Part shown: piece by piece, positions 26,854 to 35,122 of the stretch
Layout: every line of letters starts with the position of its first letter
How positions within the stretch are numbered: position 1 is the stretch's first letter
NCBI RefSeq assembly: GCF_003813985.1
Contig: NZ_CP033897.1
Coordinates: 1,798,001 to 1,862,000 of the forward strand
Origin: Corynebacterium gerontici
GTDB taxonomy: Bacteria > Actinomycetota > Actinomycetes > Mycobacteriales > Mycobacteriaceae
Direction of reading: 5' to 3'
Length of the DNA stretch: 64,000 nt
Made by a program: the position numbers and the translations under genes
Notes under the pieces: generated by a model
Databases searched by the model: none
Seen by the model: only the letters and a program-made list of their open reading frames with translations
What the model was told of the DNA's origin: nothing

Positions 26854-28635
26854 TTAGCGCCCCTTGGGAAGGATGTCTTCGTAATAGGTGCCCTTAAGCA
26901 GTCGCCTCAAAAGCTTGCCTCCCGGCAGCTTGCCATCATTCATCGCCGATGCGGAGTGCAGCATTGAACGGATGTCGTACTGAGTTGGCCAAATCGGCTG
27001 GATGTCGCGCTCTATGCCTAGCAAACCGTAGACCGCCATCTGACCGGTGCGCGCGGATCCCTCGGTGGTGAACACGCAATCGTCAGGTGTCTCCACGAAT
27101 TGCCCGGTGAAGCCGAGATTCCTCGACCCCTCCGGGACGGGCCAGGGGCGGTCGCCTGCGCCGCGAGGCATGAATTCCGCAGTGATCCAAGGCATCGTAG
27201 CCAAACGAACCTTCGTCATCTCTATGGTCTTTTCCACATCCTCGACGCCGAAGTGATGGCAGAACTCGCGCAGCACTTCCTCGCCCGCGCATTCGAGCAT
27301 TGGCTTACGCGCCACGGTGCCCTCATTCCACCAGTGAAGACCATAGGCCCAAGCCACGCACAATCCATCTTCTTGACCAATGAACTGAGGCTGACGGTGA
27401 ACGGTCAGCGAGCACAGCCACGGTGAATCATCAGCAGTAATGATGCCTGCGGTCACGGTCTTGCCGCTGAACAGGTCATTTTGGGAAAGCTCGCGGAGCT
27501 TTGCGTTGAAGGGATTGTCGTAGCCGCCGTAGAAGTTGAAGCTCACAGACTGCCACACGGTCTTCTCCGCGTCACTGCAGAACACCTCGGGCCGTCCGCA
27601 GTTCGGCGCCTTCTTAGCAATGCGCTTCCACAAATCCCACGCCGGACCAGCTTGCTTCTTAAACGGTGCTGGGGTGTTGTTATCGCCGTAGCCTGTAGAC
27701 TCCGTCAACGAGCCGTTGGTCACGATAACGACATCGTCTGGGCGCACCTCGATGAGCTCATCCTTGCCCTCACGAGTACAGCGAATACCGGTGACCTCAA
27801 AGGCGTTGCCAGCCACCTTGATGTCGAGGTCGTTCACCACAGTGTTGTACTGGAACTGCACCCCCTGGGACTTCAGATGCTTCACCAAAGGCTCAATGAA
27901 GCTGGTGTACTGGTTGTAGCGAGAAAAACGCAAGCAAGAAAAGTCGGGGAACCCGGGCAGGTACTGCAAGAAGCGGTGCATGTAGCGCTTCATTTCAGTG
28001 AGCGATTGATAGTCCTGGAACGCAAACATCGACCGCCAAAGCGTGTAGAAGTTAGACTCAAAGAAGTCCTGATCAAACCAATCCTCGATGGTTTTGTAGT
28101 AGGTTTTTTCTTCACGCACCGCCAAGAGTTTGATCATCTTCAACTGTGATCGCTTGCTCAGACCCATTTCTGGGGTGCTGAGCCGATTCCGGGCTTGATC
28201 ATTGATCAAACGGCAATTGGAGATGTTGGGATCCGACTCGTTATACATACGGAACTCGTCCAACACCGTGTGTGGCGCAGGCAGGTCGACGGCGGGAACG
28301 TCTTTCATGATGTCCCAGAAACATTCGAAGTGTTGTCCCATTTCGCGCCCGCCGCGCGCAATGAAACCGTCCTCGTTGTTGCCGGCGCCATCGAAGGAGC
28401 CGCCGGAGACGTTCATCTGCTCGATGACCGTGATGTTCTCGCCGGGCATGTGGCCGTCGCGAAGCAAGAAGCCAGCGGCGATGAGGTTAGCAATGCCTCC
28501 GCCAACGAAATACGCTTTGCGCTGCTCAATCCCCTCCGGAACCTGTGGGCGAATTTCCAAATAGCGCCCCATGTCATTTTGGACAAACTTATTGCCGAAC
28601 TGATCGGTGGGATATGACTTCTGATAGGACTGCAT
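26854..28635 (-). CDS. ohyA: Oleate hydratase
   Basis: 593 residues. FAD-dependent enzyme that adds water to the cis-9 double bond of free oleate, giving 10-hydroxystearate. The FAD-binding GGGIANLIAAGFLLRDG is near residue 46, followed by EQMNVSGGSFDGAGN and the catalytic RGGREMGQHFECFWD. The substrate-binding segment (SRYNQYTSFIEPLVKHL) and the end (YYEDILPKGR) are intact and the length is standard, so the enzyme should be active. SD AAAGGA lies 9 bases before ATG. In host-associated bacteria it detoxifies unsaturated fatty acids. It is divergent from an acyl-CoA ligase gene, fitting a lipid-handling cluster. Confidence 0.96.
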   Translation of the reverse strand: MQSYQKSYPTDQFGNKFVQNDMGRYLEIRPQVPEGIEQRKAYFVGGGIANLIAAGFLLRDGHMPGENITVIEQMNVSGGSFDGAGNNEDGFIARGGREMGQHFECFWDIMKDVPAVDLPAPHTVLDEFRMYNESDPNISNCRLINDQARNRLSTPEMGLSKRSQLKMIKLLAVREEKTYYKTIEDWFDQDFFESNFYTLWRSMFAFQDYQSLTEMKRYMHRFLQYLPGFPDFSCLRFSRYNQYTSFIEPLVKHLKSQGVQFQYNTVVNDLDIKVAGNAFEVTGIRCTREGKDELIEVRPDDVVIVTNGSLTESTGYGDNNTPAPFKKQAGPAWDLWKRIAKKAPNCGRPEVFCSDAEKTVWQSVSFNFYGGYDNPFNAKLRELSQNDLFSGKTVTAGIITADDSPWLCSLTVHRQPQFIGQEDGLCVAWAYGLHWWNEGTVARKPMLECAGEEVLREFCHHFGVEDVEKTIEMTKVRLATMPWITAEFMPRGAGDRPWPVPEGSRNLGFTGQFVETPDDCVFTTEGSARTGQMAVYGLLGIERDIQPIWPTQYDIRSMLHSASAMNDGKLPGGKLLRRLLKGTYYEDILPKGR

Positions 28636-29088
28636 CGTCCCATTCCTTTCTGATACGTGCCTCCCACAGCGTCATGTGAGGCTGTTGCGGTTTGCCGCAG
28701 ATACGCAGAAGCTCGCGTGGCCGACATTCATCAATGAACTGATCGGCCGAATGGTGTCCAGCACGCTGCTGAAGAACGTGCCTCGAGCAGTACCAATGTG
28801 CTGAGCCGATGGTCGATACCTACCCCCGCAAGCGGGTGCTTGCGTATGAGGCACAGCTCGACTCCAAACATTGACTTTTCCGCAGGTAAAACGGCTGCCC
28901 GAAGCGTACACATCAACCATCTGGGTGACATTCACCTCTTTTTGGAAATCAAGTGCAACGTGACAGCGATCAGGTGCGATATCTACAGTGATTTCTCAAA
29001 CCTCCATCAGCTTAACACTTTTTAAATTTTTGATAAGAAAGCTTTGGCTCGTGAACTATATCCGTAGCAAAAGCGATTAGGGAGCAGG
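28636..29088. other. Divergent promoter region ohyA / first acyl-CoA ligase
   Basis: No gene is seen in these 453 bases. The segment holds a perfect inverted repeat GGTGA-CAT-TCACC (28924-28936), a small palindrome TTCAT-CA-ATGAA (28727-28738) and an A/T-rich tract near 29005-29040. TATATC (29055-29060) with the SD GGAGCAGG before ATG 29089 fits a promoter for the ligase. The repeats are candidate operators for a fatty-acid-responsive regulator. Confidence 0.5.
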
Positions 29089-30807
29089 ATGTCCAATCCA
29101 TACACGCTCGAAACTCGAGTGGATCGCAGCGTTCCTCGACGAGAAGTATTCCGCCAACTGCGCTTCTTTCTGAAAAAGATGCGCGAGAGAAACATGATCG
29201 AATCAGGTGGCCGGGCCGAACTGGTCAAAGATCTGAAAAATATTCGTCGCTGGGGCGGCCTCGAAGCCACCATCATGGCACGCGGTGCACGTCAGGTTCC
29301 ACACAAAGTTGCACTTGTCGACGACGACGGGGAGCTCACGTACGGAGAGTTCTTCCAAAAGGCCGAGCGTCTAGCAAAGGCACTTCATGAACGTGGCTAC
29401 CACTCGGGAGCCAATGTTGCTGTCATGGCGCTGAATGGTCGAGCCGCAATTCTGCCGCTCACCGCGCGCTCCATGGCCGGGTACAACATCTTCATGATCA
29501 ACGGCAATGCGTCAGCCGCCCAAATCGAAGAATATTTGGATTTCCACGACGTGCAGGTACTCATTGTGGATGAAGAATTCCTTCCCCGCATCACCGAGCT
29601 GGCTCGCCAGCGCGAAGTAATCTTGGGTCACCTGGAACCCGAGCCAGTGGAGCACGGCCCCCACGAAGGACGCGCGTTCGAAAGCCTCGAGCACGTCATT
29701 CATACCGCAAATGCCAGCCACGCGTTGCCAGAAAAGCCACAGAAGAGCATGCACGTCGTTATGACCTCCGGCACCACCGGCATGCCCAAGGGCGTAGTTC
29801 GTCGTCAGCTCAACTCCCCGCAAGGCTTCGCCTCTGTTGCCGCCGCCATTCCGCTGGAGCGCAACATGAATGTGCTGTTAACCGCGGTGCTGTTCCATGC
29901 CTACGGCTGGGCATACATGGGGTTTTCATTCCTCGCCCAGTCCCGCGTGGTCACGCGGCGCCACTTCCACCCGGAACAGGTGCTGGCAGATTTCCGCGAT
30001 TACGACATCACCACATGGATTTCAGCAGCCACCCGTATTCGTACGGTCATTGCACACATGGATGAAGCCGGCGTTGAATCCCATCAGGGCTTGAAGGTCA
30101 TCACCAACTCCGGCAGCCCACTGCTACCAGTTGAAATTCAGCGCGCCAATGAAAAATTCGGCCCCGTCCTGTGCTCCATGTACGGATCATCCGAAACTTC
30201 GGCAGTGGCAGTAGCAGGTGCGCAGGATCTCGTCGACGACCCCCACCTCACTGGCAAGATCTACCCTGGTTGCATTGTCAAAATCCTCGACGATGACGGC
30301 AACGAAGTCCCGGAGGGCCAAGAGGGCGTGGTGGGTATTTCCTGTTTCGACCTTTTTGCCGGATACACCGATCCGAACATCGACGCACCGATGATCGGCG
30401 ATCTCTACTACATGGGCGATCGCGGTTATCGCAAAGGCGACCGCCTTTACATCCTTGGACGCGCCGACGATCTTGTGATCACACAGTTCGCGGAAAAGAT
30501 CTACCCCATCGAAATCGAAGATGAGATCTTGCGTGACGAGAGGATCGAAGACGCCTTCGTGCACGGCGTAGCCGACGAGCATACTGGTCAAGCGCTTCGC
30601 GCCTACGTGGTTGCAGATTCCACGATCACGTCAGAAGAGATCCGTGAGCGTGTGCGTAGTCAGCTTTCCGACGCCCACGTGCCGAGAGATATTGTCTACG
30701 TAGAAGACTTCCCACGTGGACCAACTGGCAAGGTGATCAGCCGCGAATTGCCAGAACCGGATCAAGATAACCAACGCGAATCATCAACCACCACCAGAAA
30801 TGAGTAA
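29089..30807 (+). CDS. Fatty-acyl-CoA ligase (AMP-binding family), copy 1
   Basis: 572 residues. It activates fatty acids through an acyl-adenylate. Present are the P-loop MTSGTTGMPKGVVRR (near residue 223), the linker SMYGSSET, YYMGDRGYRKGDRLYILGRADDLV and the C-terminal catalytic lysine in GPTGK. The N-terminus (VFRQLRFFLKKMRERNMIESGG) resembles mycobacterial FadD proteins. Most of its sequence matches the ligase at 32484, so the two are tandem paralogues. Its end overlaps the SGNH hydrolase gene by 8 bases (ATGAGTAA), giving coupled translation. Acyl chain preference is not visible. Confidence 0.92.
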   Translation: MSNPYTLETRVDRSVPRREVFRQLRFFLKKMRERNMIESGGRAELVKDLKNIRRWGGLEATIMARGARQVPHKVALVDDDGELTYGEFFQKAERLAKALHERGYHSGANVAVMALNGRAAILPLTARSMAGYNIFMINGNASAAQIEEYLDFHDVQVLIVDEEFLPRITELARQREVILGHLEPEPVEHGPHEGRAFESLEHVIHTANASHALPEKPQKSMHVVMTSGTTGMPKGVVRRQLNSPQGFASVAAAIPLERNMNVLLTAVLFHAYGWAYMGFSFLAQSRVVTRRHFHPEQVLADFRDYDITTWISAATRIRTVIAHMDEAGVESHQGLKVITNSGSPLLPVEIQRANEKFGPVLCSMYGSSETSAVAVAGAQDLVDDPHLTGKIYPGCIVKILDDDGNEVPEGQEGVVGISCFDLFAGYTDPNIDAPMIGDLYYMGDRGYRKGDRLYILGRADDLVITQFAEKIYPIEIEDEILRDERIEDAFVHGVADEHTGQALRAYVVADSTITSEEIRERVRSQLSDAHVPRDIVYVEDFPRGPTGKVISRELPEPDQDNQRESSTTTRNE

Positions 30808-31879
30808 ATCGATGAAGCACCGCCACCTCGGCGCACTAGCAGCGCTTGCCCTTTCCGCCACGATCATTGCACCTGCACACGCTCAAGGGATCAGCATGAA
30901 CAACCCTATGGCGAGCCAAGGGCGCGAGCTCCCCACCATCAATATGGAGGCAGCGCTCGATCAGGCGACCTGGACCGATCCCAGCGTCGCCCAGAAGGTC
31001 GAGCCGGGCAATCTGGTCACGTTCGGTGACTCGATCATGGCGAATATGACTGCCGGTGATGCGACCTTCTCCGTAGCCACGAAGGGCGCCCGTCAGGCAA
31101 ATCCTGATCTCGCCGGACCCATTTCCAAGGTGAATCCCAACATCAACCTTCACGGCTGCGCGCAGGGCACGCCGAGTCTGCCAAAGAAGATGGCCGCCGA
31201 ACTTGGGGTACCGCTCAATGACTATTCCTGCCCCGGCGCCACAATGTACACCCCCACCGCTGCTGCGCTGACCATTCCGGAACAAGTTGATGCAGCAGTC
31301 GCCGACGGCGCATTGAACCCACAGACTCGCTATGTCACCCTCCAGGGAGGCTACAACGATGTCTACAACAACTACTTCACTTTGACCGGCGAAGGGGCCA
31401 ACGACGAGCAAATCGCGGCACAGACCAATCGCCCTACCCAGAAGGCAATGTTTGCAGCAGCGATTGATCAAGCCGTAGCTAAAATCAAGGCGGCGGCACC
31501 GAACGCAAAGATCGCGTTAGTGGGCTATCACGAAATCACCGAAGACACGCCCGCTGGATGGCAGTGCCTTTTCCACATCGGTGAAGGATACGGCAAGGAC
31601 AATACCTGGGGAGCCAGCGCTGCATTCCCTATCTTCTTTGACACCCAAGGCGAGATGAACGTGCAAAAGTGGATGGCCGAGGCGGCTCAGCGTCACGGCG
31701 TCATGTTTGCTGATGAACGCGCTTTCTCCGCCGGACACGGTGAATGCGCACCCGCGGCCGATCGCTGGGTTGCAGGAATCCTGGTTGATACCACCACCGG
31801 CGAGCACAATCTCGCACTGCACCTCACCGATGAGGGCGTCGAGGCTATCGGCAACGATATCGCCCAGAAAATCCGCTAA
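30800..31879 (+). CDS. Secreted SGNH/GDSL hydrolase (lipase/esterase)
   Basis: 359 residues. A Sec signal peptide (basic MSKSMKHRH, hydrophobic core, AHA before QG near residue 28) exports it. Block I VTFGDSIMAN carries the nucleophilic Ser, block III QGGYNDV the Asn, and EHNLALHLTDEG supplies the late His. Four cysteines in the mature part (LHGCAQG, DYSCPG, WQCLF, HGECAP) can form two disulfides. Coupled to the upstream acyl-CoA ligase, it could release fatty acids outside the cell which the ligase then activates. The substrate is not known; a cell-envelope mycolate ester is also possible. Confidence 0.88.
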   Translation: MSKSMKHRHLGALAALALSATIIAPAHAQGISMNNPMASQGRELPTINMEAALDQATWTDPSVAQKVEPGNLVTFGDSIMANMTAGDATFSVATKGARQANPDLAGPISKVNPNINLHGCAQGTPSLPKKMAAELGVPLNDYSCPGATMYTPTAAALTIPEQVDAAVADGALNPQTRYVTLQGGYNDVYNNYFTLTGEGANDEQIAAQTNRPTQKAMFAAAIDQAVAKIKAAAPNAKIALVGYHEITEDTPAGWQCLFHIGEGYGKDNTWGASAAFPIFFDTQGEMNVQKWMAEAAQRHGVMFADERAFSAGHGECAPAADRWVAGILVDTTTGEHNLALHLTDEGVEAIGNDIAQKIR

Positions 31880-31897
31880 CCCCTGAAAGGTTCCCAC

Positions 31898-32047
31898 ATG
31901 CTATTCTTCGACAACATCCCCGCCGGCTTCGAGCAGTTCGCACAGCCGTGGAATGACTTGGTTTTCGACCTCATGGGTCGTATCGACCAAATCGCCGTAA
32001 GCTTCCCTGAGCAATGGGCACAGCTTCTGAGCATGTTGCCTCACTAA
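31898..32047 (+). CDS. 49-residue acidic amphipathic protein, candidate small porin-like protein
   Basis: A short gene with SD AAAGG 8 bases before ATG, starting 18 bases after the SGNH hydrolase stop and ending before an intrinsic terminator, so it is the last gene of that unit. The protein begins MLFFDNIPAGFEQF and has four Phe early, three Trp/Phe-rich stretches, six acidic residues and only one Arg; it has no signal peptide and no uniform membrane span. Size, acidity and amphipathic pattern recall PorA, PorH and ProtX of C. glutamicum, which are 45-65 residues, exported without a signal peptide and O-mycoloylated on Ser. Ser35 and Ser45 would be candidates. The porin idea is inference; the gene itself is well supported by layout. 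Confidence 0.6.
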   Translation: MLFFDNIPAGFEQFAQPWNDLVFDLMGRIDQIAVSFPEQWAQLLSMLPH

Positions 32048-32067
32048 CGCTCAATTAAGCTGCGATA

Positions 32068-32106
32068 GCGCGTCCTTCCCCTTGGGATGGGCGCGCACTT
32101 TTCTTG
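32068..32106 (+). terminator. Terminator of the ligase-hydrolase-small protein unit
   Basis: GCGCGTCC pairs with GGGCGCGC (one G-U pair) across a 13-base loop, followed by ACTTTTCTT. Confidence 0.8.
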
Positions 32107-32483
32107 AAGCGATGGCCACTCCCCCATCCGAGGGGGCAGGAACAACCTTCAATACACATGTTGCGCAAGTGATAAAAAGCGCTGGGTGTGGTTATTGGTA
32201 TCAGAGTGAAAAATCCAGGACGCGGAACAATCACGGGTCGATAACAACTTCGAAGTAACTCTTGACATTTACTTAGCGATAGGATGTTCAGACGATTACT
32301 CAGCGATCACCGTTGAAGAAATAGTTTTATTTACTAAACTATTGTTCACTCGGCGGTGCACTACTGTTCTCGCTGTATCGAACTGAGTTCTCGCTCACCT
32401 TGCCGACTATTCAGGAACAGGCAGGGAGGATCGGGAACGCCTGGGAACCTCAGGCCCATGTTGGAGCTACATAAGGAGAATCG
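32107..32483 (+). promoter_or_regulatory. Regulatory region of the second acyl-CoA ligase
   Basis: About 375 bases without a gene. TTGACA (32263-32268) is a good -35 box. TTACTTAGCGAT (32269-32280) recurs with one change at 32296-32307, 27 bases on. A little further, AATAGTTT (32320-32327) and AAACTATT (32336-32343) form a perfect 8-base inverted repeat around an 8-base spacer. These look like operator sites for a fatty-acid or TetR-type regulator. An SD (AAGGAG) precedes ATG 32484. Confidence 0.55.
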
Positions 32484-34187
32484 ATGCCCAAGTACACACT
32501 GAGCCCCCGCGTGGAAACCAATATTCCGCAAACGCAGGTGGCTCACCAGTTCCTGCACTTTTTGCAGCGAATGAGCCAACGAAAGATCATCTCCTTTGGC
32601 GGCCCCAAAGACATCCTCGCCGACTTGAAGAACATCCGCCGCTGGGGTGGCCTGGACGCCACCATCGTCAGCCGCGGTGCGCGCCAGGTGCCAGACCGCC
32701 TCGCACTGATCGACGATGACGGCCAGTACAACTACAAGGAGCTCATTGAGGCCGCCGAGCGCCTGGCTCGCGTTCTGCACCAGAAGGGCTGCCATTCAGG
32801 TGCCAACGTTGCCGTCATGGCACTCAATGGCCGTGGCGTGATTTTGCCTCTGATCGCCCGCCAAATGGCTGGCTTCAACATCTTCCTCATCAATGGCAAC
32901 TCCTCCGCCGTGCAGATCGAGGAGTACCTCGAATTCCACGACATCAAGGCGCTGATCGTCGACGAAGAATTCCTCGACCGCATCACCGACGTCGCCCGTA
33001 ACCGAGAAGTGCTCTTGGCACACCTCGAAGATGAGCCCGTGGAAACCGGCGAGCACCAAGGCCGTGTATTCGAATCCATGCAGCACGCCATGGATCACGC
33101 GGACATGAGCTTCGAACTGCCCAAGAAGCCTGCGCACAGCCACCATGTTCTGATGACTTCCGGAACTACCGGCATGCCCAAGGCTGTGGTACGACGTCAC
33201 CTCAAGTCGCCCCAGTCCTCAGCGAATATTGCCGCCGTGGTCCCCTTCGAGCGCAACATGCGCGTGCTGCTCTCTGCCGTACTTTTCCACGCTTATGGTT
33301 GGGCATACCTGGGCATGGCCTACATTACGCAGTCCACCGTGGTCACTCACCGCCATTTCGACCCTTCCAAGGTGTTGGATGACTTCGCTCAGTACGACAT
33401 CAACCTGTGGGTTGCCGCGGCCACCCGTATCCGTGGCGTCGTCGCGTACATGGATGACAACAACATCGATCACTACGAAGGGCTCAAGGCCATCACGAAC
33501 TCCGGTTCCATCTTGCTGCCCATCGAGATCAAGAAGGCCTATGAGAAGTTCGGCGCCGTGTTGTGCTCCATGTACGGCTCATCGGAAACCACCGCGATTG
33601 CAACCGCAGGCCCCCAGGACCTCATCGACGATCCGCACCTCTCCGGCCACATCTATCCCGGCTGCATTGTCAAGATTTTCGACGACCACGGCAATGAACT
33701 TCCGGACGGCGAAGAAGGTGTGGTCGCGATTTCCAGCTACGACCTCTTCGCAGGCTACACCGACCCAGCCATCGAGCCTCGCATGATCAACGGCTACTAT
33801 TACATGGGCGATCGCGGCTACAAGAAGGACAACCGCCTGTACATCCTTGGCCGTGACGATGATCTCGTCATCACCCAGTACGCCGAAAAGATTTATCCGG
33901 TCGAGATCATGGACGAAGTTATGCGCCTGGATCCGATCCGCGATTGCTTCGTTCACGGCGTACCGGACGAGCACACCGGCCAAGCGCTGCGTGCCTATGT
34001 GATCGCAAAGTCAGAAATCTCACCCAACGAGATTCGCGAACACGTCCGCTCGCACCTTTCCGACGCCCACGTTCCCCGCGACGTGGTGTACGTGCAGGAC
34101 TTCCAGCGCGGTCCTACCGGCAAGGTCCTTGCCCGCTTCCTCCCCGAACCGGACGAGGAAAACCAGCGCGAACACCTCAACGTTTAA
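32484..34187 (+). CDS. Fatty-acyl-CoA ligase (AMP-binding family), copy 2
   Basis: 567 residues, paralogue of the ligase at 29089 along its whole length; differences include MTSGTTGMPKAVVRR versus MPKGVVRR in the P-loop and LFAGYTDPAIEPRM versus LFAGYTDPNIDAPM. All catalytic motifs (P-loop, SMYGSSET, YILGRDDDLVITQ, GPTGK) are intact. It has its own elaborate promoter and a terminator, so it can be expressed independently of copy 1. Retention of two active copies suggests different acyl specificities or regulation. Confidence 0.92.
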   Translation: MPKYTLSPRVETNIPQTQVAHQFLHFLQRMSQRKIISFGGPKDILADLKNIRRWGGLDATIVSRGARQVPDRLALIDDDGQYNYKELIEAAERLARVLHQKGCHSGANVAVMALNGRGVILPLIARQMAGFNIFLINGNSSAVQIEEYLEFHDIKALIVDEEFLDRITDVARNREVLLAHLEDEPVETGEHQGRVFESMQHAMDHADMSFELPKKPAHSHHVLMTSGTTGMPKAVVRRHLKSPQSSANIAAVVPFERNMRVLLSAVLFHAYGWAYLGMAYITQSTVVTHRHFDPSKVLDDFAQYDINLWVAAATRIRGVVAYMDDNNIDHYEGLKAITNSGSILLPIEIKKAYEKFGAVLCSMYGSSETTAIATAGPQDLIDDPHLSGHIYPGCIVKIFDDHGNELPDGEEGVVAISSYDLFAGYTDPAIEPRMINGYYYMGDRGYKKDNRLYILGRDDDLVITQYAEKIYPVEIMDEVMRLDPIRDCFVHGVPDEHTGQALRAYVIAKSEISPNEIREHVRSHLSDAHVPRDVVYVQDFQRGPTGKVLARFLPEPDEENQREHLNV

Positions 34188-34197
34188 TCATGGACTT

Positions 34198-34239
34198 AAC
34201 AGCGGTGCTGCCAAACCTCAAGGGTGCAGCACCGCTGTT
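34198..34239. terminator. Bidirectional terminator between ligase 2 and lipase
   Basis: A perfect 14-base stem (AACAGCGGTGCTGC and complement) with a 14-base loop between convergent genes. Confidence 0.85.
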
Positions 34240-34240
34240 G

Positions 34241-35116
34241 TTATTCACAAAAGGCAGCGCGCCCCGCTAAAACATTGCGTACCAAATTCCGCGATGGCTG
34301 CCCATCTCTGAGGTCATCGTGGCTATACCAAGGCTGCACGCCGCAGCGCTCCTGAATCACAACGTTGTCTACCTCAGCTCCATCCACCGCCGCGAGGAAG
34401 CCTCGGCGATACGGCACCGATACCAGATCGCCTTGAGAAGTCACCACGGTATAGCGAATCCCCGCTTGCGTATCCGGGATCGCATTCAGTTCCGCCACCA
34501 CATCCGAATCACCCAACTGCTGCATGGCGGCTGTGCTGAGCAATTGCTCGCCCACAGCACGCGAGGCTCGGTGGTGATTTGGCTCCGCTATCTGCGACGC
34601 CAGCGGCAGGATGCCGTGGTTCGTTCCGCCGAGGGTGATGACTTGATCGACATAATCTGCGGCACCGCCTGCTAACGCCATACGGATCAACGCTCCGGCC
34701 TGTGAGTGGCCAACTAGATCAACCTTTCCTCCCGCGGCGCGCCCAGCATCTGTATGCAGTGCAATTTCTTCAATCGCATCCGCTACTTCTACGGCGGAGG
34801 CACGCATGTCACCGACGGCGCCCTTGGTGTAGGCCGCGTGGGCGTCGACAAGCTTGCTCACCAATAAGGATTCATCACGCCCGTAGGTGAGCGCGAACAC
34901 GCACGCCCCGGCGTTGCGAAGATCTTGACCAAGTGGCGCCATTGCCTGAGCGCCGTCCCAGGTACCGGGCAAGAGCAGTATCGGTTCGGGATACTCAAGA
35001 GAAGACACGCAGGATGCGTCGCTGCCAAAGGTGAGAGGCTCAAGGTCCCGAGCGGCAGCATGAGGCACCGTCACAGCGATAGCCAAGGCGCACAGCAGAG
35101 AAAGTGCTGTTTTCAT
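34241..35116 (-). CDS. Secreted triacylglycerol lipase / esterase
   Basis: 291 residues. A signal peptide (MKTALSLLCALAIAVTVPHAAA) is followed by an alpha/beta hydrolase. The oxyanion element LLLPGTWDGA lies near residue 47 and the nucleophile in VGHSQAGALIRM near 140; ITLGGTNHG and the late YSHDDLRDGQPSRN carry the remaining class-2 lipase features. Cysteines near residues 36, 71, 256 and the C-terminal CE could form disulfides. It starts 6 bases after the GH1 gene, so both belong to one transcript and act outside the cell. Confidence 0.88.
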   Translation of the reverse strand: MKTALSLLCALAIAVTVPHAAARDLEPLTFGSDASCVSSLEYPEPILLLPGTWDGAQAMAPLGQDLRNAGACVFALTYGRDESLLVSKLVDAHAAYTKGAVGDMRASAVEVADAIEEIALHTDAGRAAGGKVDLVGHSQAGALIRMALAGGAADYVDQVITLGGTNHGILPLASQIAEPNHHRASRAVGEQLLSTAAMQQLGDSDVVAELNAIPDTQAGIRYTVVTSQGDLVSVPYRRGFLAAVDGAEVDNVVIQERCGVQPWYSHDDLRDGQPSRNLVRNVLAGRAAFCE

Positions 35117-35122
35117 ACTGAT

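Noticed and set aside
32109..32260. Short frame from ATG after the terminator (ATGGCCACTCCC)
   Set aside because: No ribosome site, polar unstructured product, lies in the regulatory region of the second ligase.
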